Below are positions 6,988-12,413 of a DNA stretch of 12,413 bases, piece by piece (the first letter of the stretch is position 1; the number at the start of each line of letters is the position of its first letter). A model generated the notes under the pieces. The model saw only the letters and a list, made by a program, of their open reading frames with translations. It was not told the origin of the DNA and did not search any database. The position numbers were made by a program, and so were the translations under genes. This DNA comes from an uncultured Blautia sp. (lineage in GTDB: Bacteria > Bacillota > Clostridia > Lachnospirales > Lachnospiraceae): positions 1 to 12,413 of the forward strand of contig CAKRRX010000072.1 of NCBI GenBank assembly GCA_934394595.1, written 5' to 3'.

Positions 6988-8265
6988 ATGTTTGGAAAGC
7001 TGCACAGGGAAATGACGATTTTTGCAACAATAGTTACAGGGGGAATCCTGATCCTGATGGCCATTGCCTGCCTTGTAATCTCGGAGAGAGGACTTACCCG
7101 AAACAGCTATGAAAGATTTTTAAACAATGGAAATTCCTGCGTGGCTTACCTGGAAAATCAGAATATACTGTCCCATAAATGGATCCTTCAGTTAAAGGAG
7201 GAATATGGAATAGACATTCGGATATTGGACAATGGAAACAAACTCTATTTTGATAAACAGGAATTTCAGAAACAGACCAAAGATTCAGAACGTATGCTGG
7301 AAGAGGCTGCTGTAATTTCCAGGGAAGAGCAGGGACTGGATACGGAGTATACTGGAAATATTGCCTTTTCCAGAGATGCGTTTTTTGAGACAGAGGATTT
7401 TTATGCCTGTACAGCCTTGATCCCAAAAGAAAATGGAGTGATAAGTATGGTAGCCGTATATTCCCTGGAAGGTCTGAAGCAGCAGATTTTCCGCCAAAGA
7501 GTACTGTTTGGGGGACTGGTACTGACAGCATGGCTGGCTCTGCTTTTGTTTTCCTGGATCTTTACTGGCAAGATGCTGGGGCCACTGGAAGAGAACCGGA
7601 AAAAGCAGACACAGTTTATCGCATCGGCATCCCATGAGCTGCGTTCCCCTCTGGCTGTGATTCTTTCCAGCGTGCAGGTGATGGAAAAGGAACAAAAGGA
7701 CAGGGAAAAAATGATTTCCATCATCAAAAGTGAGGGGGAGAGGATGTCCAGGCTGGTGGGCGATATGCTTGTTCTTGCGAATGCAGATAACAAATCCTGG
7801 AGCATTATGAAGTCGGAATGTGAACTGGATACCTTGCTTTTAAACGTGTATGAAAAGTATGAACCTATTTTTCGGCAGAAGAAGATTTCCCTGGAAATCC
7901 TTCTTCCAGAAGAGTCCATGTCTCCCTGCAAATGTGACAGCTCCAGAATCAGTCAGGTACTTGGGATTCTGCTGGACAATGGAGCAAGCTATGTGCCCTC
8001 AGGGGGAAAAATAAAAATCGGCGTGGAAGAAAAAGAAAAATATTTTGAGCTTTCTGTGGCAGACAATGGACCGGGGATCCCGGATGAAAACAAAGAAGCG
8101 GTGTTTGCGAGATTTTACCGGGAAGACCGTTCCAGAAAAGACAAGCAACATTTCGGACTGGGGTTATGTATTGCAAAAGAGATCGTAACATTGCATCGCG
8201 GAAGTATCCAGATTTGCGACACAAAAGGAGGTGGAAGTACCTTTCTTATAAAACTGCCCAAATAA
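6988..8265 (+). CDS. Membrane sensor histidine kinase
   Basis: A 425-residue class I sensor kinase. It has a first membrane segment at about 10-31, an extracytoplasmic domain of about 140 residues with no recognised fold, and a second membrane segment at about 173-193. A short linker leads directly to the dimerisation helix, so no full HAMP domain is evident. The H-box ASHELRSPL carries His216. The ATPase domain shows an N-box with Asn331 (QVLGILLDN, the usual first Asn being Ile), the G1 box DNGPGIP (359-365), an F-box FARFYRED and the G2 box GLGLCIAK. AAGGAG at 6976-6981 supports the start. The likely partner is the convergent regulator at 8311-8988. Placement just after the binding-lipoprotein gene suggests that protein may feed its sensory domain, which is inference. 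Confidence 0.93.
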   Translation: MFGKLHREMTIFATIVTGGILILMAIACLVISERGLTRNSYERFLNNGNSCVAYLENQNILSHKWILQLKEEYGIDIRILDNGNKLYFDKQEFQKQTKDSERMLEEAAVISREEQGLDTEYTGNIAFSRDAFFETEDFYACTALIPKENGVISMVAVYSLEGLKQQIFRQRVLFGGLVLTAWLALLLFSWIFTGKMLGPLEENRKKQTQFIASASHELRSPLAVILSSVQVMEKEQKDREKMISIIKSEGERMSRLVGDMLVLANADNKSWSIMKSECELDTLLLNVYEKYEPIFRQKKISLEILLPEESMSPCKCDSSRISQVLGILLDNGASYVPSGGKIKIGVEEKEKYFELSVADNGPGIPDENKEAVFARFYREDRSRKDKQHFGLGLCIAKEIVTLHRGSIQICDTKGGGSTFLIKLPK

Positions 8266-8268
8266 TGC

Positions 8269-8297
8269 AAAAAGTCTGCGCGTGATGCAGACTTTTT
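8269..8297. terminator. Bidirectional terminator between the histidine kinase and response regulator genes
   Basis: A perfect 11-bp stem (AAAAAGTCTGC at 8269-8279 with GCAGACTTTTT at 8287-8297) with a 7-nt loop. The A tract on one side and T tract on the other let it work in both directions. It lies 3 bp past the kinase stop and 13 bp past the end of the convergent regulator gene. Confidence 0.95.
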
Positions 8298-8310
8298 ATG
8301 TAGGGGAAAA

Positions 8311-8988
8311 TTAATGACAGACTTCCAGCTGATATCCTACTCCCCGGACTGTTTTTAGCACAAGGGTACTGTCCACAGCCTTCAGCCTTCTTCGCAGAAA
8401 GTGGATATAATTGTCCAGGTTTCCGTCTTCCACATCGGATTCCATTCCCCAGACCCTGGAGAGAAGAAGGTTTCTGGGAAGCACCTGTCCGGGATTTCGA
8501 AGAAATACTTCCAGCAGTGCGCTTTCCCGCCGGGAAAGGGTGCATTCTTTTTTCTCTTTGGAAAGGCGTCCGCATTCCGGCTCAAAAGAAACATCTCCAA
8601 GCTTTAGAAGATTTAAGTCTCCCCATTTGCCCGGGCGGCGCAGGATACTGTGGATCCTGGCCAGAAGCTCTTCAAAGGCAAAGGGCTTTACCATATAATC
8701 ATCTGCTCCACAGTTAAGTCCTGTGACCTTGTCTGAAAGATCTCCAAGTGCAGTGAGAAAAATCACCGGAGTGGTGATGTGGGCATTTCGGGCTTCTTTT
8801 AAAACCTGAATGCCATCCATAGAGGGAAGCATGCGATCTAGAATGACCAGATCGTACATGTTTTCCTGCATATAATAAAGCCCTTCCGCACCGTCCGGGC
8901 AAATATCTACCGTAAAATTTTCTTTTTCAAGTCCAAGCTTTGTCAGCTGGGCCAGTTCTTTATCATCTTCTATGATCAGTATTCGCAT
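8311..8988 (-). CDS. OmpR/PhoB-family response regulator
   Basis: A 225-residue DNA-binding regulator. The receiver domain (1-115) has the acidic pair Asp8-Asp9, phospho-acceptor Asp51 (in VILDRMLPSMDG), Thr79 and Lys101 (in KPFAF). The C-terminal winged-helix domain (about 127-223) shows LSRRESALLEVFLRNPG, a recognition-helix region DNYIHFLRRRLK and the closing TVRGVGYQL. The start is ATG 8988, with AAGGAG (complement of 8994-8999) 5 bp upstream. A longer in-frame ATG at 9042 would add 18 unlike residues and lies within a hairpin. The probable cognate kinase is encoded convergently at 6988-8265. The gene's own promoter carries the TAGAGA direct repeat, and the same repeat precedes the binding protein and permeases, so autoregulation and control of both is inferred. 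Confidence 0.95.
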   Translation of the reverse strand: MRILIIEDDKELAQLTKLGLEKENFTVDICPDGAEGLYYMQENMYDLVILDRMLPSMDGIQVLKEARNAHITTPVIFLTALGDLSDKVTGLNCGADDYMVKPFAFEELLARIHSILRRPGKWGDLNLLKLGDVSFEPECGRLSKEKKECTLSRRESALLEVFLRNPGQVLPRNLLLSRVWGMESDVEDGNLDNYIHFLRRRLKAVDSTLVLKTVRGVGYQLEVCH

Positions 8989-9002
8989 AAAAACTCCTTC
9001 CG

Positions 9003-9053
9003 AATGTTCGAGAATTGCGAGAGCAGCTTCGCTGCGGAGCAATTTCTAACATT
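9003..9053 (-). other. Long hairpin in the regulator leader
   Basis: Three nested stems separated by small internal loops: AATGTT/AACATT (9003-9008 with 9048-9053), AATTGC/GCAATT (9013-9018 with 9039-9044) and GCAGC/GCTGC around a 3-nt TTC loop (9023-9035). In the regulator mRNA its foot ends about 4 nt before the Shine-Dalgarno. On the plus strand it is followed by a run of five T (9055-9059), so it could also act as a terminator protecting the permease genes from read-through. Confidence 0.65.
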
Positions 9054-9059
9054 ATTTTT

Positions 9060-9123
9060 GAGCGTGTTTGAAAAAGACAAATTGTGACGCGTATCTTGCC
9101 GAAAACCTTTTTCAGACACACTC
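9060..9123. repeat. 17-bp imperfect inverted repeat in the regulator leader
   Basis: GAGCGTGTTTGAAAAAG (9060-9076) and the arm at 9107-9123 are reverse complements except at two positions, both of which allow G-U pairing in RNA. The loop is 30 bp. The arms begin close to the predicted start of the regulator transcript. The arrangement could be an RNA stem or the ends of a 64-bp mobile-type mini-element. A near copy of one arm lies at 94-108 upstream of argS. Confidence 0.65.
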
Positions 9124-9127
9124 TAAG

Positions 9128-9159
9128 ATTGTACCACAGAAATCTCCAGAAAATCTCTA
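9128..9159 (-). promoter_or_regulatory. Boxed promoter of the response regulator gene
   Basis: Read on the minus strand: TAGAGA (9159-9154), 5 bp, TGGAGA (9148-9143), 6 bp, TG (9136-9135), one base, TACAAT (9133-9128). The box period, the box-to-TG distance and the extended -10 form equal those of the plus-strand promoters at 4536 and 9189. The predicted start near 9121 leaves a structured leader of about 130 nt. It is divergent from the permease promoter, with 29 bp between the two box pairs. Confidence 0.72.
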
Positions 9160-9188
9160 AAAGTATTCTGTTTTTTCAAATGCTCCAT

Positions 9189-9220
9189 TAGAGAAAAAAT
9201 AGAGACTCCTTTGCTATCTT
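9189..9220 (+). promoter_or_regulatory. Boxed promoter of the permease genes
   Basis: TAGAGA at 9189-9194 and TAGAGA at 9200-9205 (11-bp period) are followed after 6 bp by TG (9212-9213), one base and TATCTT (9215-9220), an extended -10. It matches 25 of 28 bases with the promoter at 4536. The predicted start near 9227 lies downstream of the TTG at 9224, which argues against that codon as the permease start. Confidence 0.72.
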
Positions 9221-9274
9221 TTTTTGCAGGGAAAAGAACAAGCCCTGTGCTACAGACAGAAAAGAGGTTTTATT

Positions 9275-10120
9275 GTGAAACAGAAACAGGCGCGAAAAGG
9301 AATCTTGTTTATTCTTCCAAGCTTTGTGGGAGTCTGTGTATTCTGGTTTATTCCATATGTAGATGTGATCCGCAGATCCTTTTTTGGAACTGTAAGCGGG
9401 AAATTTACAGGAATTCAGAATTATCAGAATCTGTTTTCCAATCAGGCATTTTTGCTTGCCGGAAAAAATACAGTACGTTTTTTCGGAGTCTGTATTCCTT
9501 TGCTGGTGGGATTGTCATTGTTGCTTGCTGTATGTCTGAATAGTTTGAAGGAGAAGGGAAAACAGCTGCTGAAAACCGCATTTTTGCTTCCTATGGCAAT
9601 TCCGGTGGCTACCGTGGTGCTTCTATGGAAAGCCCTTTTTAATGGACATGGATTTTTGAACCATATACTGTCCTTTTTTTCCATAAAAGGTACAGACTGG
9701 CTGAACACAGATGCTTCCTTTGCAGTACTGGTGATCAGCTATATCTGGAGAAACCTGGGATACGACGTTGTTTTGTGGCTGGCCGGACTGATGGCAATTC
9801 CTCAGTCGCTCTATGAGGCAGCAAAGACAGACGGGGCAGGAGCATGGAAATGCTTTACCAGGATCACAGTGCCAAATCTTCTTCCCTCTTTGTTTACCAT
9901 TGTGGTACTGTCGTTACTAAATGGCTTCAAAGTATTCCGGGAAGCTTATCTGGTAGCAGGAGATTATCCGCAGGAAAAGATGTATCTTTTGCAGCATGTG
10001 TTCAATAACTGGTACAGAGATCTTGCCATTGACAAAATGTCCGCAGGGGCTGTGGTCACCGGAGCTGTGAGCATGATATTGATTCATTTGCTGCAAAAAG
10101 CATGGGGGAGGAAGGATTAA
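9275..10120 (+). CDS. MalF-type ABC importer permease
   Basis: A 281-residue inner-membrane permease of a carbohydrate-type (CUT1) ABC importer, with about six membrane helices. The ATPase-docking EAA loop reads EAAKTDGAGAWKCF from about residue 181. An N-terminal basic stretch leads to GILFILPSFVGVCVFWFIPYVDVIRRSF, the usual start of MalF/UgpA-like proteins. GTG 9275 is chosen as the start: AGAGG at 9263-9267 sits 7 bp upstream and the length then suits the family. The upstream TTG at 9224 lies at the promoter. The gene abuts its partner permease without a gap. It should work with the binding lipoprotein at 4604-6943, and regulation is inferred from the shared TAGAGA boxes. No ATPase gene is in the window. 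Confidence 0.9.
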   Translation: MKQKQARKGILFILPSFVGVCVFWFIPYVDVIRRSFFGTVSGKFTGIQNYQNLFSNQAFLLAGKNTVRFFGVCIPLLVGLSLLLAVCLNSLKEKGKQLLKTAFLLPMAIPVATVVLLWKALFNGHGFLNHILSFFSIKGTDWLNTDASFAVLVISYIWRNLGYDVVLWLAGLMAIPQSLYEAAKTDGAGAWKCFTRITVPNLLPSLFTIVVLSLLNGFKVFREAYLVAGDYPQEKMYLLQHVFNNWYRDLAIDKMSAGAVVTGAVSMILIHLLQKAWGRKD

Positions 10121-10963
10121 ATGGTGAAAAAAGGAATTACGTTTTTTCTGGTAATATTATCGTTGCTGTTTATATTTCCGGTTGTATTTCTGGCAGTAGG
10201 TTCCCTGATGGGGAAAAATGAACTGACAGAATTGCTGCGTCCGGTATTGGAAAGTGGAAATAAAGGATATGCGTCATGGAAAATCTTTCCACAGTATCCC
10301 ACACTGAAAAATTATGTGGCGATACTCCTTGATTCCCCTGAATTTTTTATTATGTTCTGGAATTCGGTAAAGATTACCTTCGGAACCCTTTTGGGAGAGC
10401 TTCTGGTGGGAATGCCTGCTGCGTGGGGATTTGCCAAATATGATTTTCCGGGAAAAAAGATTTTGTTTTTTTTATATATCACACTGATGATGATGCCATT
10501 TCAGGTTATGCTTCTTGGCAATTATCTGGTGCTGGATCAGCTTGGGCTTCTGGATTCGCTTTGGGGGATCATCCTTCCGGCGGCTTTTTCTACATTCCCC
10601 GTATTTATTATGTACCGCTTTTTCGAAAGCATCCCCCTGGCGCTTCTGGAAGCGGCAAGGATTGACGGCGCAGGTGAGCTGAGGCTTTTTTTTATGATAG
10701 CCCTCCCCTTAGGCTCCCCTGGCGTCATTTCTGCCATAGTGCTTGGTTTTCTGGAATACTGGAATCTCATTGAGCAGCCTATGGTATTTCTGAAAACAAA
10801 AGAATTGTGGCCGTTGTCCTTGTACCTTCCGGCAATTGATGCAGAACAGGCTGGAAGAGCCCTGGCAGCTTCTGTAATTGCCCTTGTTCCTGCAACGCTG
10901 GTATTTTTTTCCGGACAGGATTATCTGGAACAGGGAATCTTATCTACAGCAGTGAAGGAATGA
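10121..10963 (+). CDS. MalG-type ABC importer permease
   Basis: A 280-residue partner permease of the CUT1 type. It has an N-terminal membrane helix (about 5-28), an external loop with YPTLKNYVAIL, then five more helices. The EAA loop reads EAARIDGAGELRLFFMIALPL from residue 177 and is followed by the FLEYWN motif typical of MalG-like proteins. The ATG follows the stop of the preceding gene directly, with AGGAAGGA just upstream, so the pair is translationally coupled and probably forms the heterodimeric channel. The next gene lies 70 bp downstream with only a weak terminator-like stretch between, so transcription may continue. Confidence 0.92.
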   Translation: MVKKGITFFLVILSLLFIFPVVFLAVGSLMGKNELTELLRPVLESGNKGYASWKIFPQYPTLKNYVAILLDSPEFFIMFWNSVKITFGTLLGELLVGMPAAWGFAKYDFPGKKILFFLYITLMMMPFQVMLLGNYLVLDQLGLLDSLWGIILPAAFSTFPVFIMYRFFESIPLALLEAARIDGAGELRLFFMIALPLGSPGVISAIVLGFLEYWNLIEQPMVFLKTKELWPLSLYLPAIDAEQAGRALAASVIALVPATLVFFSGQDYLEQGILSTAVKE

Positions 10964-11033
10964 TCTGCAGACGGGCGGGCTAAAAAAGAAAAAATCCCGG
11001 TTTTTAATGTGACCGATGACAATGGAGAATGAC
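10964..11033 (+). other. Intergenic stretch between permease and adaptor genes
   Basis: A GC-rich start (ACGGGCGGGC), an A-rich run and CCCGGTTTTT at 10995-11005 could form a 4-bp CGGG/CCCG stem followed by five T, a weak terminator at best. No TAGAGA box or clear promoter is seen. GGAG at 11024-11027 is the ribosome site of the adaptor gene. Confidence 0.4.
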
Positions 11034-12413
11034 ATGAGAAAAAAAGTGATACATGCTGCTGCGGCATTTCTGATCATAATGTTGATTTTTACGGTACTGT
11101 CAAGGGCAGCAGACTCTGTAAATGTAATACAGATTCAGATCAAAAGTCCGTCAAATCAGATGGTGACCCATGTGGTGAAAGGAAATGGAAAAGTGGAAGG
11201 CAGCAAAGAGCTGGCTGTGTTTGTGCAGGAGAATCTGCAGATCGAACAGGTGCTGGTGCAGGCCGGACAGGAAGTAAAAAAAGGAGAGATCCTTCTGACC
11301 CTTACCGGGGAAAGCATTCAGGGGGCCATAAAAGAACTGGAAAATAAAGAGAAGACACTGGAGGGCCAGATAAAGGATCTGGAAAGCCAGGAAAGAGTAA
11401 ACAGACAAAAACGTGCCTCTGATCAGGCATGGGCAGGAAATTCCTACGGCCTTGCAGTGCAAAGCGGAAATGTATCTGTGGACAATGCAAGAGCAGAAGT
11501 ACAGGCGGCCCAGGAAAAGCTGGATGAGTTTTACCGGCAAAAAGAAGAAAAAAATGAGATTGCAGGTTTCACCGGGGGAGCCGCGCCGGAGGAAGGATTT
11601 GGAGATGGGGAAACCTCCGGAGAGAACTTTTCAGAAGATTCCAGTGAAGCTTCCCAGGGAAATGAAAGCGACAGTTCTCAGGAAGAACAGGCCTTGCAGG
11701 ATAGTCTGCGGGCAAGCCAGGAGGCCTTGAATGAAGCCATTGCAGGGAGAAACCAGACTTTGGCCGGCGCAGGGAAAACGGTTGCAGACGCAAATCTTCC
11801 CCAGGCATCGGACAGCACACTGGAAAATACCAGAAGAGAGCTGGAAACAGTTCAGGAAGATAAGGAAAAGCTTACAAATCTTCAAATGGCAGAGGGACAG
11901 GTGAGCGCTCCGGCAGATGGAGTGGTGAAAAGTCTGTCTGTACAGACCGGAGATCTTACTGGAGTGACAGCAGCGGCAGTTTTGTATCCTTCTGACGGGA
12001 CACTTCGGATGAAGGGAACCATATCCAGCGAGGATCTGAAATATGTGGAGGAAGGAATAGAGGTTCAGATGACAGATTATAACAATAATGATATTTCTGG
12101 CACTACAGTAGAATCTGTCACGGAAAATGAACAGGATAGTGACAGCCGGGATCTGTCCGTTGTGATTCCACAGGGAAGTGCTGCAATTGGGCAGAATGTG
12201 GAATTTTCCATTTCAAAGGATGCTGGCCCCTATGATTGCTGTGTCCCTTTATCTGCTGTTTATGAGGAAAGTGGAAAAAATTATGTGTACACGATAGATA
12301 CGGAAAATACGGTTCTGGGATCTGTGATGGTGGTAAGGAAAACAGAAGTGACAGTAAAAGATAAAAACCAGACAGTAGCAGCTTTGGATGGGGGTAGTAT
12401 CTCCTCCGGGCAG
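11034..12413 (+). CDS. HlyD/MacA-type membrane-fusion adaptor (3' end outside the window)
   Basis: An open frame of 460 codons that runs off the window. It starts with a signal-anchor helix (about 6-24), then the first half of a lipoyl/barrel-sandwich domain (KGNGKVEGSKELAVFV, about 49-90, with VQAGQEVKKGEILLTL). A helical hairpin follows (about 92-172 and 218-286), broken by an acidic Ser/Glu/Gly-rich insert (about 178-220). The second lipoyl half contains VSAPADGVVKSLSVQTGDL (290-308), and beta-barrel and membrane-proximal segments follow. Such adaptors serve ABC exporters or secretion machines, normally with an ATPase and a FtsX-type permease encoded next door. ATG 11034 is chosen over in-frame ATGs at 11016 and 11022 because of GGAG at 11024-11027. 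Whether it belongs functionally to the importer is unclear. Confidence 0.85.
   Translation, partial: MRKKVIHAAAAFLIIMLIFTVLSRAADSVNVIQIQIKSPSNQMVTHVVKGNGKVEGSKELAVFVQENLQIEQVLVQAGQEVKKGEILLTLTGESIQGAIKELENKEKTLEGQIKDLESQERVNRQKRASDQAWAGNSYGLAVQSGNVSVDNARAEVQAAQEKLDEFYRQKEEKNEIAGFTGGAAPEEGFGDGETSGENFSEDSSEASQGNESDSSQEEQALQDSLRASQEALNEAIAGRNQTLAGAGKTVADANLPQASDSTLENTRRELETVQEDKEKLTNLQMAEGQVSAPADGVVKSLSVQTGDLTGVTAAAVLYPSDGTLRMKGTISSEDLKYVEEGIEVQMTDYNNNDISGTTVESVTENEQDSDSRDLSVVIPQGSAAIGQNVEFSISKDAGPYDCCVPLSAVYEESGKNYVYTIDTENTVLGSVMVVRKTEVTVKDKNQTVAALDGGSISSGQ

Noticed and set aside
8989..9042. ATG 9042 as start of the response regulator
   Set aside because: The added residues are outside the receiver fold and lie in the leader hairpin, while ATG 8988 has AAGGAG 5 bp upstream.
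9224..9274. TTG 9224 as start of the first permease
   Set aside because: It lies just after the predicted -10 and before the predicted transcription start. GTG 9275 has an AGAGG site and gives the family-type N-terminus.

Overview
The window looks like a chromosomal segment of a low-to-mid GC Gram-positive anaerobe of the Clostridia, most likely Lachnospiraceae. This is inferred from strong AAGGAGG-type ribosome binding sites, codon use, the protein styles (a lipoprotein binding protein with its permeases, a Firmicutes-type membrane Ser/Thr kinase) and the absence of any outer-membrane gene. No RNA gene, insertion sequence, CRISPR array or phage gene was recognised.

Left part (1-2000): a complete arginyl-tRNA synthetase gene (argS) ending in a strong intrinsic terminator. 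Next (2000-4502): a two-gene, translationally coupled operon with its own extended -10 promoter. It encodes a membrane Ser/Thr protein kinase with an extracytoplasmic TPR-like tail, and a secreted protein built around fifteen tandem octapeptides (24-bp DNA repeats).

Middle and right (4500-10963): a split ABC-importer / two-component locus. A large lipoprotein, with a beta-propeller-like N-terminal half and a family 1 solute-binding C-terminal half, is followed on the same strand by a sensor histidine kinase. A bidirectional terminator separates these from a convergent OmpR/PhoB-type response regulator gene. Divergent from the regulator are two MalF/MalG-type permease genes. No ATPase gene lies in the window, so an unlinked shared ATPase is the likely energiser. 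The last gene (11034 to the window end, incomplete) encodes a HlyD/MacA-type membrane-fusion adaptor, suggesting an export system begins there.

The most interesting signal is regulatory. The same promoter architecture occurs three times: TAGAGA, 5 bp, TRGAGA (11-bp direct-repeat period), then exactly 6 bp, then an extended -10 of the form TGN-TANNNT. It lies in front of the binding protein (plus strand), the response regulator (minus strand) and the permeases (plus strand). An 11-bp direct repeat sitting where a -35 would be is typical of OmpR/PhoB-family activation, so the simplest reading is that the encoded regulator activates its own gene and both halves of the split importer, with the propeller/binding-protein lipoprotein as a possible ligand-sensing partner of the histidine kinase. 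The regulator leader also carries a 17-bp inverted repeat and a long hairpin, and one arm of that repeat recurs upstream of argS.
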